The notes: a model not told the origin generated them from the sequence alone. 64,000 nucleotides of DNA from Cohnella sp. WQ 127256 (GCF_024519285.1 NZ_JAMZCY010000001.1:372001-436000); one strand, 5' to 3'; shown: positions 17,497-27,154, numbered from the stretch's first letter. Numbers and translations: made by a program.

Positions 17497-18483
17497 ATGA
17501 AAGCTATTGTATGTACAAAATACGGTTCATCGGATGTTCTTCAGTTTAAAGAGGTAGAAAAACCTACTCCCTTGGATAATGAAGTGCGGATCAGAATATA
17601 TGCAGCAGTCGTTACACCATCGGATTGTGCCTTCCGTAAAGCTGACCCCTTTATCGTGAGATTTATTTATGGTTTCTTAAGACCCAAATATAGTGTGCCA
17701 GGGGTTGAGTTAGCTGGAGAAATTGATGCAGTGGGCAAAGATGTGACGTTATTTCATATAGGGGATCAAGTTATTGGGTTGAGTCCAAATCGACTGGGTG
17801 CTCATGCTGAGTACTTGTGTTTGCCCGAAAATAAAGCGGTCGTTATCAAACCGGCTAACGCGTCCTATGAAGAAGCAGTTGGCATCTGTGATGGGGCAAC
17901 AACCGCATTGACGTTCCTTAGAGATACGGCGAAGGTTCAGCCCGGACAAAAAGTGCTTATTAATGGCGCTTCTGGTGCGGTAGGCGCTTATGCGGTACAG
18001 CTTGCCAAGTACTATGGGGCAGAAGTTACTGGAGTGTGCAGTACAACGAATGTCGAACGGGTGAAATCTCTAGGAGCCGACAAGGTCATCGATTATACCC
18101 GTGAGGATTTTACTCAAAGCGGTCAAACCTATGACGTTATTTTCGATGCGATAGGTAAGAGTTCGTTTGCACGCTGTAAAAGCTTACTAAAGCAAAAAGG
18201 GGTCTATCTCTTAACTGTTCCTACGATGAGAATTATGCTTCAAATGTTATGGACGTCTAAGCTCAGTAGCAAAAAAGCTATGTTTACGGCTACGGGATTA
18301 AAGCAAACTAAAGAAAACCTAGCTTTTCTCCAGACCCTTTTCGAAGCCGAGAAAATCAAAGCGGTCATAGATAGAAGTTATCCGTTAGAACAGGTTGCCG
18401 AAGCTCATAGGTATGTTGAAACAGGGCGCAAAAGAGGAAATGTGGTCATCACTGTGAAGCACCCTAATCAAGGAGGGAAATGA
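17497..18483 (+). CDS. Zinc-free MDR oxidoreductase (quinone oxidoreductase-like), copy 1
   Basis: A 328-residue NAD(P)-dependent medium-chain dehydrogenase/reductase. The GroES-like domain holds PGVELAGEI and the cofactor fold has [21 protein letters not shown]. It lacks the structural-zinc cysteine cluster and the catalytic Cys/His zinc ligands, so it belongs with quinone oxidoreductase/enone reductase-like members. The start has AGGGGTG upstream. The next gene is a close paralogue whose start overlaps its stop codon (TGATG), so the pair is translationally coupled. Role: probably reduction of reactive enones or quinones; not certain. Confidence 0.85.
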   Translation: MKAIVCTKYGSSDVLQFKEVEKPTPLDNEVRIRIYAAVVTPSDCAFRKADPFIVRFIYGFLRPKYSVPGVELAGEIDAVGKDVTLFHIGDQVIGLSPNRLGAHAEYLCLPENKAVVIKPANASYEEAVGICDGATTALTFLRDTAKVQPGQKVLINGASGAVGAYAVQLAKYYGAEVTGVCSTTNVERVKSLGADKVIDYTREDFTQSGQTYDVIFDAIGKSSFARCKSLLKQKGVYLLTVPTMRIMLQMLWTSKLSSKKAMFTATGLKQTKENLAFLQTLFEAEKIKAVIDRSYPLEQVAEAHRYVETGRKRGNVVITVKHPNQGGK

Positions 18484-19475
18484 TGAAAGCTATCGTATGC
18501 ACGAAGTTCGGGCCACCAGATGTGCTTCAACTGAAAGAGGTAGAAAAGCCGTCTCCTAAGGAAAATGAAGTACTCATCCAAATCATCGCGACAACCGTGT
18601 CCGCAGGGGATACAAGAGTTCGAAAGGGAACCAGAAAGTCTTTGCCGTTCTGGCCTCTCTCCAAAATAGCAATTGGTCTCAGAAAACCAAAAAATCCGAT
18701 ACTAGGAATTGAGCTAGCCGGGGTAATTGAAGCAGTAGGCAACAGTGTAAAACGATTTAAGAAGGGTGACGAGGTATTTGCATTGAGTGGTTTTGGTTTT
18801 GGTGGTTATGCGGAGTACATTTGTCTTCCTGAAAATGGGGCAGTGGCAATAAAACCTATCAATATGACCTATGAGGAAGCCGCTGCTGTTCCTGTTGGAG
18901 CATCAACTGCGTTGAGTTTTCTTAGGAAGGGCAATATTCAGAGCGGGCAAAAGGTTCTCATCTATGGCGCATCTGGAAGTGTAGGTACTTATGCGGTACA
19001 GATTGCTAAATATTTTGGTGCAGAAGTGACAGGGGTATGCAGTACTGCGAATTTAGAATGGGTGAGATCTCTAGGCGCCGATCATGTCATCGACTATACG
19101 AAAGATGATTTTACCCGAAGCGGTCAAACCTATGACATTATTTTAGAAACGGTTGGAAAATCATCGTTTTCCCAGTGTAAACACGCGCTAACTCCGAAAG
19201 GGCTTTATCTTTTTATTGTTATGGATTTTCCTCAGATTGTTCCCATACTATGGACTTCTATGATTGGCAGGAGGAAAGCGCGATCGGGTATCGCAAGCGA
19301 AAAAAAGGAAGATTTAATATTTCTCAAGGAGCTAATTGAAGCGGGGAAAATCAAATCCGTTATTGATAGACGTTATCCATTAGAACAGGTTGCCGAGGCC
19401 CATCGCTATGTTGACGAAGGGCACAAGAAGGGAAATGTTGTTATAACATTGGAGCATAGTACAGAAGCGGTGTGA
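18483..19475 (+). CDS. Zinc-free MDR oxidoreductase, copy 2 (tandem paralogue)
   Basis: A 330-residue paralogue of the preceding gene. Both begin with MKAIVCTK, share IDYTxxDFTxSGQTYD, and end with [19 protein letters not shown] blocks, so this is a tandem duplication. The nucleotide-binding motif is [21 protein letters not shown]. An ATG at 18480 overlaps the upstream stop, but the ATG at 18483 fits GGAGGG spacing and the paralogue's N-terminus better. Differences concentrate in the substrate region (about residues 40-60 and 240-270), suggesting different substrates. A rho-independent terminator follows at 19498. Confidence 0.85.
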   Translation: MKAIVCTKFGPPDVLQLKEVEKPSPKENEVLIQIIATTVSAGDTRVRKGTRKSLPFWPLSKIAIGLRKPKNPILGIELAGVIEAVGNSVKRFKKGDEVFALSGFGFGGYAEYICLPENGAVAIKPINMTYEEAAAVPVGASTALSFLRKGNIQSGQKVLIYGASGSVGTYAVQIAKYFGAEVTGVCSTANLEWVRSLGADHVIDYTKDDFTRSGQTYDIILETVGKSSFSQCKHALTPKGLYLFIVMDFPQIVPILWTSMIGRRKARSGIASEKKEDLIFLKELIEAGKIKSVIDRRYPLEQVAEAHRYVDEGHKKGNVVITLEHSTEAV

Positions 19476-19497
19476 GGGGTAAAGGAATACATTCGAG

Positions 19498-19524
19498 AAG
19501 CCTTGGATAGCCAGGCTTTTTTTT
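19498..19524 (+). terminator. Rho-independent terminator after the oxidoreductase pair
   Basis: AAGCCTTGG and CCAGGCTT pair with one bulged T around an ATAG loop, followed by a run of T to 19524. It closes the transcript of the two MDR genes. Confidence 0.85.
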
Positions 19525-19579
19525 GTTGCTTGCTTCAATTGTTGTGCTGTATTTCAAACATTAATGCAGGATTGTTGCG

Positions 19580-19608
19580 TTGTTGTCAAAATGTAAACGC
19601 TTTATAAT
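19580..19608 (+). promoter_or_regulatory. Promoter with partial cre site before the AfuA-type gene
   Basis: A consensus -10 TATAAT is at 19603-19608 with a weak -35 TTGTTG at 19580-19585 (17-bp spacer). TGTAAACGCTTTAT at 19592-19605 overlaps the -10 and matches the cre consensus at all positions except the C near its end. CcpA repression is plausible but less certain than at 2975. Confidence 0.5.
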
Positions 19609-19642
19609 GTGGAAGAATTCAAAAAAGGGGAGGACATTAACT

Positions 19643-20659
19643 ATGAAAAAGAAATATGCATATCTACTTGTTTTGCTTCTTGTCAGCAGTATTGTAGTAG
19701 CAGGATGTGGCTCCAATAAAAAAGACGGGGACAAAAAGTCGAATTCCTTGACCCTCTATTATTCCCATGCAGCAGACTGGTCTGATCCAATTGTGAAAGA
19801 GTTCCAAGAGAAAACGGGAATTACCGTTAACTTAGTGGGTGCAGGTACGGGGGAGCTAATCGCAAGAATCCGTGCGGAGAAAGATAATCCGCTTGGTGAT
19901 GTTCTGTGGGGGGGATTTGTTGATGGTTATGCGGTCATTGATGATCTGCTCGAATCTTACAAAAGTACAGAAATTGATTCTCTAATTCCGGAAGCCAAGA
20001 GCGCTAACAACACTTGGTATGGCTTTAATCTTGAGCCTATGGTTATCATCTATAATCCGAAACTAGTCAAGGACGAAGAGGCGCCTAAGAGCTGGGAGGA
20101 TCTGACCAATCCGAAATGGAAAGGTAAAATTGCCCATGCCGATCCTATTAAATCCGGATCTTCTTTCACCGCTGTAGTCAATATGATTCTTTCTAAGCTT
20201 AATCGCGATGAGGGAATGGATTTGATTAAGCGCTTCGTTGATAATCTGGATGGCAAATTGATTAGTAGCTCGTCAGGTACATTCAAAGGTGTATCCGATG
20301 GAGAGTACAGCGTAGGTGTTACTTATGAGCAAGGCGCACTGAAATATATGGAATCCGGTGCAGATCTGAATATCGTCTATCCGAGCGATGGCAATACGTT
20401 ACTCACTTCTGGAATAGGCATTGTTAAAGGCGCTAAAAACATGGAGAACGCTCAGAAGTTCGTTGACTTCCTGTTAAGTAAAGACGTGCAAACGAATATC
20501 GGAGATATTTTCCGTCGTACGGTTAGAACGGATTTAAGTGAACCTGCAGGGATGGTGCCTTTGAAATCTCTCGTTCCGATTGAATACGACATGGAATGGG
20601 CTATTGCGAACAAAGAAATGATTACGAAGAAATGGAAAGAGTTCATCGTTGGTCAATAA
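19643..20659 (+). CDS. AfuA/FbpA-type ABC substrate-binding lipoprotein
   Basis: A 338-residue lipoprotein. The signal peptide has the lipobox VVAGCGS with the Cys at residue 22. The mature domain (SLTLYYSHAADWSDPIVKEF..., then GLNLEPMVIIYNP-like and DLTNPKWKGKIAHADP) is the FbpA/AfuA class of binding proteins, which bind ferric iron, phosphonates or sugar phosphates. The open frame runs upstream to 19580, but AGGGGAGGA and the signal sequence set the start at 19643. It is followed by an ATPase and a fused permease, and then by a phosphatase and a YesM/YesN pair. That context, resembling HptA and AfuA, favours a phosphorylated sugar over iron. Ligand is inference. Confidence 0.88.
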   Translation: MKKKYAYLLVLLLVSSIVVAGCGSNKKDGDKKSNSLTLYYSHAADWSDPIVKEFQEKTGITVNLVGAGTGELIARIRAEKDNPLGDVLWGGFVDGYAVIDDLLESYKSTEIDSLIPEAKSANNTWYGFNLEPMVIIYNPKLVKDEEAPKSWEDLTNPKWKGKIAHADPIKSGSSFTAVVNMILSKLNRDEGMDLIKRFVDNLDGKLISSSSGTFKGVSDGEYSVGVTYEQGALKYMESGADLNIVYPSDGNTLLTSGIGIVKGAKNMENAQKFVDFLLSKDVQTNIGDIFRRTVRTDLSEPAGMVPLKSLVPIEYDMEWAIANKEMITKKWKEFIVGQ

Positions 20660-20679
20660 AAAAGCACATCAATGAAAGT

Positions 20680-20736
20680 GTCCTGTCTTGTCGAACTTGA
20701 CGATTATGACGAGTCGTTAACCAGACAAGTCAGGAC
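20680..20736 (+). other. Intercistronic stem-loop between binding-protein and ATPase genes
   Basis: GTCCTGTCTTGTC (20680-20692) and GACAAGTCAGGAC (20724-20736) pair at 12 of 13 positions around a 31-nt loop that itself contains an ACGA/TCGT stem. The tail TCTTTCC is only weakly T-rich. It probably lowers read-through or protects the binding-protein mRNA, giving excess binding protein over ATPase and permease. Confidence 0.62.
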
Positions 20737-20764
20737 TCTTTCCAATCAGACTAGGAGTGATCTT

Positions 20765-21847
20765 ATGAGTCATAGTGTCACTTTTCGAAACTTGACCAAG
20801 AAATACGGAGAGAACACAGCGGTTAACGGAATTGATTTTTCGATTAAAGAAGGTGAGTTTTTTACAATATTAGGTCCGTCGGGTTGCGGAAAAACGACAT
20901 TATTGCGGATGATAGCAGGCTTTAACTCTATCGAAAACGGAGAAATTTGTTTCGACGACCGGGTCATTAACGATATCCCGGCTTACAAGCGAAATATCGG
21001 GATGGTATTTCAGAATTATGCCATCTTTCCTCATATGACGATTCAGAAAAATGTGGCATACGGTTTGAAAGCTCGCAGATTATCCAAGCAGATCATCGCG
21101 GAGAGAGTAGACGAAATTTTGCAAATGATGCACATCAAACAATACAAGGATCGTGACCCTTCCCAGCTTAGTGGAGGACAACAGCAACGTGTTGCATTAG
21201 CTAGAGCACTTGTTATTCATCCTACCATTCTCTTAATGGATGAGCCATTGAGTAATCTGGATGCGAAGTTAAGAATCGAAATGCGGATCGCCATTATGAA
21301 AATCCAGAAGGAAATGAACATCACGACGATCTATGTTACTCATGATCAGGAAGAAGCATTATCGATGTCTGATCGGATAGCGGTTATGAACTCGGGTGTA
21401 ATTGAGCAGATCGGAACACCTAAGGAAATCTATTCAAAACCAGCGACTGCGTTCGTAGCTGGGTTTATCGGAACATCTAACTTTCTAGAGGGTGAGATTT
21501 CTGAGGGGGCGATGAACGGATGTACAATATCGATTGAAGGCACATTGAAGCTGGAACTAGCTTTGAACAAACCAGTTATCGGTAAAGTGGACATTGCGAT
21601 CAGACCTGAAGATATCTACATCGAGCAGCCGCAGGAAAGGGGAATGAATGGAACGATATCACTCGTTACCTTCTTAGGCGATTATATTAGCTATGAAGTT
21701 CAACTAGATAATGGGAAGCTACTCGAAGTCAATGAATATTCCAAGGACACGGATCAATTAAGAACTATAGGAGATAGGATTGGCCTTCGACTTTCTGCGG
21801 ATAAGATCAATGTGTATGACCAGGAGACGAAGGAGGCGATCAGATGA
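20765..21847 (+). CDS. ABC transporter ATP-binding protein, PotA/FbpC/AfuC type
   Basis: A 360-residue ATPase that powers the fused permease encoded next. Motifs are Walker A GPSGCGKTT, the Q-loop VFQNYAIFPHM, the signature LSGGQQQRVALARAL, Walker B ILLMDEPLSNLD and the switch His in TIYVTHDQEEA. A TOBE-like regulatory domain covers about residues 280-355. The open frame extends to 20672, inside the stem-loop; the AGGAGTG before the ATG at 20765 sets the start. Its end overlaps the permease start by 4 bp (ATGA), giving translational coupling. Confidence 0.93.
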   Translation: MSHSVTFRNLTKKYGENTAVNGIDFSIKEGEFFTILGPSGCGKTTLLRMIAGFNSIENGEICFDDRVINDIPAYKRNIGMVFQNYAIFPHMTIQKNVAYGLKARRLSKQIIAERVDEILQMMHIKQYKDRDPSQLSGGQQQRVALARALVIHPTILLMDEPLSNLDAKLRIEMRIAIMKIQKEMNITTIYVTHDQEEALSMSDRIAVMNSGVIEQIGTPKEIYSKPATAFVAGFIGTSNFLEGEISEGAMNGCTISIEGTLKLELALNKPVIGKVDIAIRPEDIYIEQPQERGMNGTISLVTFLGDYISYEVQLDNGKLLEVNEYSKDTDQLRTIGDRIGLRLSADKINVYDQETKEAIR

Positions 21848-23541
21848 GTCAACCCGTGCTTCCTAACGTAGGAAAGGAGTCACCTCGCGCCAAAATTCGC
21901 TGGAAAATGCCTTCCTTCTGGACTCTGGTCATTATCGGATTTCTGGTTTTGATGGTCGTATTTCTCGTCTATCCGTTCGGCTCCTTATTTCTGAAGAGCT
22001 TCTTTCATCCAGAAACAGAAAAGTTATCCTTTGTAAACTTTATGGATTTCTTCACGACACCTTATTATTTCAATACGTTAAAGCATAGTCTTGCGGTATC
22101 AGGGACAACTACTGTTCTGGCTACTTTGATTGGAGTACCGTTAGCTTATATCATGACTAGATTTAATGTTTGGGGTAAATCGGTTATTAATATTATGATC
22201 ATTTTATCCTTGCTCTCGCCTCCTTTTATCGGCGCTTATTCATGGATATTACTATTAGGTCGCAATGGCTTCATAACAAATTTATTTGAGAAAATTGGTA
22301 TTATTTTACCAACTATATACGGGTTTCAAGGGATGATCCTTGTCTTCACGCTTAAGCTGTTCCCATTTGTGTATATGTACGTTTCTGGTGCTCTGAGTAC
22401 GATGGACAGTTCCTTGGAGGAAGCGGCGGAGAACCTGGGAATGTCCCGAATCCGTAAGCTGCTTACGGTTACCTTTCCCGTTATTGTCCCAACCATTACC
22501 GCAGGAGCGTTGGTCGTATTCATGACCTCTCTCGCTGATTTCGGAACACCACTTCTGATTGCAGAGGGCTATAAAGTATTGCCAGTTATTGTGTATGAGG
22601 AATACATGAGCGATATTGGCGGTAACGTGTATTTAGCTAGCACATTAAGCACCGTAATTGTGTTGTGCGCATTACTGGTGATGTTCGTTCAGAAATTTAT
22701 CGTTTCAAGGAAAAATTACCGCATGAGCGGGCTTCGTCCTCCAGTCGTTCAGAAGCTAAAGCTTGGTAATCGATTGTTGTTGACGGCGATTGCTTTTTTC
22801 ATCTCTTTATTTGCTGTGACCCCTCAGATCGTTGTATTCATTACATCATTCATCAAGACAAGGGGACCCTTATTCGTTAGTGGCTTTAGCCTAGAAAGCT
22901 ATCGTACAATTGGATTCAAGCTTTCCAAGAACATTACGAATACCTTTTATTTCGCAGGTATCGCCATTGTTATCATGGTTATTCTTGGCTTACTACTCTC
23001 TTATGTTGTGGTGCGTAGGAAATCCTTTATCACTTCATTGCTAGATTCCTTAGCGATGTTCCCTTATGTGATCCCTGGCTCTGTGCTAGGTATCGGGTTA
23101 ATTATGGCCTTTAACAAGGGACCTCTGCTGTTGACAGGAACGGTTACCATTATCGTAGTATCCTATGTTATTCGTAAGCTGCCATTCATTCTGCGGTCAA
23201 GTTCAGCGATCTTATACCAGATTGATCCAAGTATTGAAGAAGCGTCGATCAGCTTAGGCGTACCTCCGATGAGAACGTTCTTCAAGACGACATCGGTGCT
23301 CATGTTACCTGGTTTGTTTGCTGGGGCGATACTAAGCTGGGTTCAAACCATTAATGAGCTCAGCTCGACGCTGATCCTTTTCTCTGGAAAAACTGGTACG
23401 ATATCGGTTGCTATTTTCACAGAAATCTTTAAGGATAGCTATGGGACGGCTGCTGCACTTGCATCTATTTTATCTGTAGCAACCGTTATTTCACTTCTTA
23501 TCTTTAATAAATTCTCAGGCGGTAGAAGCGTCATGATGTAA
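21844..23541 (+). CDS. Fused double ABC permease, AfuB/FbpB type
   Basis: A 565-residue membrane protein with two permease halves in one chain, each with about six transmembrane segments. The two EAA loops are visible: EEAAENLGMSRIRKLLTVTFP near residue 195 and EEASISLGVPPMRTFFKTT near residue 465. A single fused protein of this kind is typical of FbpB/AfuB and not of the maltose-type sugar systems elsewhere in the window. It works with the binding protein at 19643 and the ATPase at 20765. The start overlaps the ATPase stop by 4 bp. The phosphatase gene follows after 37 bp. Confidence 0.92.
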   Translation: MSQPVLPNVGKESPRAKIRWKMPSFWTLVIIGFLVLMVVFLVYPFGSLFLKSFFHPETEKLSFVNFMDFFTTPYYFNTLKHSLAVSGTTTVLATLIGVPLAYIMTRFNVWGKSVINIMIILSLLSPPFIGAYSWILLLGRNGFITNLFEKIGIILPTIYGFQGMILVFTLKLFPFVYMYVSGALSTMDSSLEEAAENLGMSRIRKLLTVTFPVIVPTITAGALVVFMTSLADFGTPLLIAEGYKVLPVIVYEEYMSDIGGNVYLASTLSTVIVLCALLVMFVQKFIVSRKNYRMSGLRPPVVQKLKLGNRLLLTAIAFFISLFAVTPQIVVFITSFIKTRGPLFVSGFSLESYRTIGFKLSKNITNTFYFAGIAIVIMVILGLLLSYVVVRRKSFITSLLDSLAMFPYVIPGSVLGIGLIMAFNKGPLLLTGTVTIIVVSYVIRKLPFILRSSSAILYQIDPSIEEASISLGVPPMRTFFKTTSVLMLPGLFAGAILSWVQTINELSSTLILFSGKTGTISVAIFTEIFKDSYGTAAALASILSVATVISLLIFNKFSGGRSVMM

Positions 23542-23578
23542 CGTTGTAACTATAACTTTATGCGTAAGGGGAATAAGA

Positions 23579-24361
23579 ATGAATGCAATGATGGAGCAAG
23601 CGATTCAACATGTGAAAGATGCCGGGGAACTCGTCAGAAATAAATACAAGGAGCTTCAAGTTGAAGAAAAAGGCTTTGCGAACTACGTAACAAATATTGA
23701 TATGGCTGTGCAACAGCAATTGCATGAGGTGTTGTCCGCACTTTCACCTAACAGCGTATTTATTTCAGAAGAGAATGAAACAAATGATTATGCAACGAAG
23801 AAATCAAGATGGATTGTCGATCCTATCGATGGAACAACGAATCTTATTCACGGCTATCCACATGTCGCAATTTCAGTTGCTTATTATGATGAACACCAAC
23901 GTTTTGGGATTATTTATAATCCGTTTAATGATGAGTTGTTTACTGCGTTGTCAGGCCAGGGGGCTTTTGTAAATGGTGAACGAATCCATGTATCCACTAA
24001 TCAAAAATTAAGCGGCTCTATTATCGGCTTCGGACTTCCCTATGACAGGACAAAATCGGGTGCTACATTCCGGATGGTTGAGAAGGTTTATGAAACATGC
24101 CAGGATATGAAACGCAAAGGACCTGCTTCCTTAGACTTGGCTTATGTGGCTGCGGGGAGAATAGACGGTTACGTAGAGAAGGATTTGAAAATATGGGATA
24201 TCGCCGCAGGGATAGTTGTATTGGAGGAAGCGGGGGGAAGGGTAAGCGATTGGATGGGAAGGGCATTGGAGGAAGGATTATATATAACGGATATCGTTTC
24301 TACCAATAGCCATATTCACGATGAGCTACTAGCCATTATCAGAACTAGCGAGAACGAATGA
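23579..24361 (+). CDS. Inositol-monophosphatase-family sugar phosphatase
   Basis: A 260-residue Mg-dependent phosphatase of the IMPase/SuhB family. The metal-binding motifs are all present: SEENE near residue 68, DPIDGTTN starting at D81 with D84, and KIWDIAAG with D207. It hydrolyses phosphomonoesters such as inositol phosphates or sugar phosphates in the cytoplasm. It sits directly behind an AfuABC-type transporter, so it could dephosphorylate the imported compound; that is an inference from position. The start has GGGGAAT upstream. An alternative is a general IMPase carried by chance, but the tight spacing argues for a shared operon. Confidence 0.88.
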   Translation: MNAMMEQAIQHVKDAGELVRNKYKELQVEEKGFANYVTNIDMAVQQQLHEVLSALSPNSVFISEENETNDYATKKSRWIVDPIDGTTNLIHGYPHVAISVAYYDEHQRFGIIYNPFNDELFTALSGQGAFVNGERIHVSTNQKLSGSIIGFGLPYDRTKSGATFRMVEKVYETCQDMKRKGPASLDLAYVAAGRIDGYVEKDLKIWDIAAGIVVLEEAGGRVSDWMGRALEEGLYITDIVSTNSHIHDELLAIIRTSENE

Positions 24362-24472
24362 TTTAAGCATTCTAGCGAGTAATTGATTGTTGTTATTCAA
24401 GTCCAAAGAGGGTATTGTCATTAATAAAGCGGACTGCATACATCAATGACATTACTTAAGGAGTCCTTCCGT

Positions 24473-26155
24473 ATGCTTAAATCGATGAGCTTCTATTACA
24501 AATTGTTGATTCTCTTCATTATAGTAGGCGTAATCCCACTGATCATTATTGGGTCGATCACTTATGGGTTTTCCAAACGTTTTTTTCTAGAGCAATTCAA
24601 ACAGCAGTCATATAACAAGCTGTCTGGTATATCGGAGAAGTTCGATCTTCTAGCAGAAGAATACGGTGGGATAATGAACACATTAAGTGATCTTCCCGAA
24701 GTGAGAAGAGCACTGCTTAATAAGGATACGAGCCAGAAGAAGGATATTGAGCAAAGAATTCATTTATTATTAGTAGGTAAGAAATATAAAGCTTCAATCT
24801 ACTTGCTAAGCGCGGATGGAAGCGCTAACTTCGCAACGAGTGAGCTACCTTCGATTTATAATCCTGTGAAATATAGAGCTTGGGGAATATTCCGAACTGC
24901 TCATACGGTTGAGGATAAATTGCAAGTATACCCGCATACCTACGAGATGCCGGGTGGGGGTAAGGTCGTTCTTAGCATGATTCAAACGATTCATTCCTCC
25001 TCCGGTGATCTTCTTGGGTATGTCATCGTTGATTTTACTAAAAGCTTGATGATGGAGCTTGTAGGTGCAAATGATACTCCATTTACAATGGATTTTGTTG
25101 TTCTCGATCCAAATGCCTATACGGTACTCAATTCGAAGCATCCAGAGCTGGAAGGCACATTGGAGCGTAATCCTGATACCATTGGAGATGGACAACTCGT
25201 ACAGTCCTCAACTTCAAATCGTATGAAGCTTGTATCGATAGGTTATTCTCCGGATACGATTATTAGGCAGAGTATGAGTTATCTTCAGGTGCTATTCGCA
25301 ATTGCTGCGTTTATTAGCATTCTTATTTGCGTATGGTTTGCCTACATCCTCACCAAGAATGTATCGAAGCCGATTAACGAATTAGTGCAATCGATGAAAA
25401 GAATTGCGATGGGGGATTTGTCCGTCAGAATTGTATCGCAGCGAAACGATGAGTTTGGCATCGTAGGGAGAGGCTTTAACTCGATGGCCACACAAATCAA
25501 GGATTTAATATCGAGTGCTAAGGATGAGCAAAGAAGGCTACGTATAGCTGAGATTAAAGCTTTGCAAGCACAGCTTAATCCTCATTTTATTTATAACACG
25601 CTTGATTTAATTAAGTGGAATGCCAAGATGAACAATACGCAAGACATTAATCATATTGTTGTTCACTTAGCAAGGCTTCTAAGAGGGATGATTCATGTGG
25701 ATGATGAGATTACGACGCTGAAAGGTGAAATGACCCTTATTGATCATTATCTATACATTCAACGCTACAGATTTATGGATCGATTGTTCGTGGATATTCA
25801 GATTGATTCTGAGATAATGGATGTTCCCATTCCCAGACTATTAATTCATCCGTTAGTTGAGAACGCTATCATCCATGGGTTTGAGAAAAAGGTAGGCAAT
25901 GTTTATTTGAGTATCAGTGGTGTGCTTCACAAGGATGAAATTCATTTCGAGATTACGGACAATGGCATTGGAATGAAGCATGAAGTACTAGAGAGAATTA
26001 GGCAGGGCACGAATCAAGGTGGAATTGGAGTCAGCAATGTTCATAAGAGAATTCAACTCTATTATGGACATTCGTACGGTCTACAGATTTACAGCGAAGA
26101 GGATAAGGGGACTAGAATCGAATTCATATTGCCTTATCGGCGACCTGAGGAGTGA
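24473..26155 (+). CDS. YesM-type sensor histidine kinase (HptS-like)
   Basis: A 560-residue membrane kinase. Transmembrane segments lie at about residues 9-32 and 272-297, flanking a sensing domain. A HAMP domain follows (VSKPINELVQSMKRIAMGDLSVRI). The kinase core has NPHFIYNTLDLIKW with the phosphorylated His, HPLVENAIIHG as N-box and DNGIGM as G-box. AAGGAG 9 nt before the ATG at 24473 sets the start, although the frame is open from 24446. It precedes the response regulator by 5 bp. With the AfuA-type binding protein and transporter upstream, the arrangement recalls staphylococcal HptRSA, which senses glucose-6-phosphate outside the cell. Ligand identity here is inferred. Confidence 0.9.
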   Translation: MLKSMSFYYKLLILFIIVGVIPLIIIGSITYGFSKRFFLEQFKQQSYNKLSGISEKFDLLAEEYGGIMNTLSDLPEVRRALLNKDTSQKKDIEQRIHLLLVGKKYKASIYLLSADGSANFATSELPSIYNPVKYRAWGIFRTAHTVEDKLQVYPHTYEMPGGGKVVLSMIQTIHSSSGDLLGYVIVDFTKSLMMELVGANDTPFTMDFVVLDPNAYTVLNSKHPELEGTLERNPDTIGDGQLVQSSTSNRMKLVSIGYSPDTIIRQSMSYLQVLFAIAAFISILICVWFAYILTKNVSKPINELVQSMKRIAMGDLSVRIVSQRNDEFGIVGRGFNSMATQIKDLISSAKDEQRRLRIAEIKALQAQLNPHFIYNTLDLIKWNAKMNNTQDINHIVVHLARLLRGMIHVDDEITTLKGEMTLIDHYLYIQRYRFMDRLFVDIQIDSEIMDVPIPRLLIHPLVENAIIHGFEKKVGNVYLSISGVLHKDEIHFEITDNGIGMKHEVLERIRQGTNQGGIGVSNVHKRIQLYYGHSYGLQIYSEEDKGTRIEFILPYRRPEE

Positions 26156-26160
26156 CACGT

Positions 26161-26958
26161 ATGATTAAAGTTATGGTCATTGAGGATGAGAGAATATTGA
26201 GGAAAGGTCTAGTAATGACTACACCTTGGCAATCCTACGGATGCGAGATTATTGGAGAAGTCGGTGACGGGATTGAAGGCAAACGTCTCATCCATAAACT
26301 ACAGCCGGACATCGTCATTACGGATATTCGGATGCCAGGAATGGATGGGATTGAGATGATGAGAGAAGTATGTGAAACGGTAGATACTGAATTCATCCTC
26401 ATTACGGGCTTCAGCGATTTTACATATGCGAAGGCAGCGGTTGATCTTGGGGCCCAGGGCTTTATCTTGAAGCCGATTGACGATGAAGAGTTCGAAGCCG
26501 TCCTTCTGAAAACCGTTGAAGTCGTGAACAAGAAGAAGAGATATGACTTTGCCATTAACAATCATTCCTCAAGCGTTGCCGATTTCTACGAGAAGTTCTC
26601 TTCCTATGTGAACACGAAATCTAATGATAGATATTTAACCGCAGCAATCGATTATATTAACAATAATATTGAGAAGAGCTTCTCAATTAAAGACATTGCG
26701 GACTATTTACATATTAGCGAAAGTTATTTGAGCAAGCTGTTTAAGAATAAGACCTCCTTCACATTCCTCGAATATTGTACGAATTTTCGCATCAAGAAAG
26801 CCGCCGATCTTCTCATCGAGAACAATATTAAAGTGTATGAAGTGGCCGATAAGGTAGGGTATCAGGATTCACGTTACTTCAGTACATTGTTCAAAAAAGG
26901 CATCGGGCTCACACCAACCGAGTTCAGAAATTACTACCTGCAGGAAAACGTGAGGTGA
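26161..26958 (+). CDS. Response regulator, short YesN/HptR type
   Basis: A 265-residue regulator: receiver domain (VMVIEDE, phosphoacceptor Asp in VITDIRMPGMDG, Lys in FILKPIDDE) joined by a short linker to an AraC-type helix-turn-helix domain (SIKDIADYLHISESYLSKLF and VADKVGYQDSRYFSTLFKK). It is about half the length of classical YesN proteins and close to HptR in size. The start is the ATG at 26161, 8 nt after GGAG, and not the GTG at 26152. It should activate the upstream transporter operon. A terminator overlaps its stop codon. Confidence 0.92.
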   Translation: MIKVMVIEDERILRKGLVMTTPWQSYGCEIIGEVGDGIEGKRLIHKLQPDIVITDIRMPGMDGIEMMREVCETVDTEFILITGFSDFTYAKAAVDLGAQGFILKPIDDEEFEAVLLKTVEVVNKKKRYDFAINNHSSSVADFYEKFSSYVNTKSNDRYLTAAIDYINNNIEKSFSIKDIADYLHISESYLSKLFKNKTSFTFLEYCTNFRIKKAADLLIENNIKVYEVADKVGYQDSRYFSTLFKKGIGLTPTEFRNYYLQENVR

Positions 26959-26977
26959 AAAAATCATTTTTTCACCT
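26953..26977 (+). terminator. Rho-independent terminator overlapping the regulator stop codon
   Basis: AGGTGAAAAAA (26953-26963) and TTTTTTCACCT (26967-26977) form a perfect 11-bp stem with a TCA loop. The descending arm supplies the T-run. The stop codon TGA lies in the ascending arm, so the hairpin closes the operon directly. Confidence 0.78.
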
Positions 26978-27116
26978 TCTTGCTCATTCTTTTAATCGCT
27001 TATCCTATTGCATGTTCCCCATTTCTTATCAGCTTCTGAAAAGTTTATTCCCCTGCCCCAATCATCTGAAGACTCAGGACCACCCAAAGTAACTCCTAAA
27101 TTTTCGATTAAACAGC

Positions 27117-27145
27117 TAGACAGATGTTGGTTTATGACGTATATT
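27117..27145 (+). promoter_or_regulatory. Sigma-A type promoter of the isomerase-kinase-aldolase operon
   Basis: TAGACA (27117-27122) and TATATT (27140-27145) are spaced by 17 bp. It lies about 60 bp before the aldolase start in a 227-bp intergenic region. The rest of that region upstream (26978-27116) holds nothing I recognise. Confidence 0.5.
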
Positions 27146-27154
27146 AATGTTACA

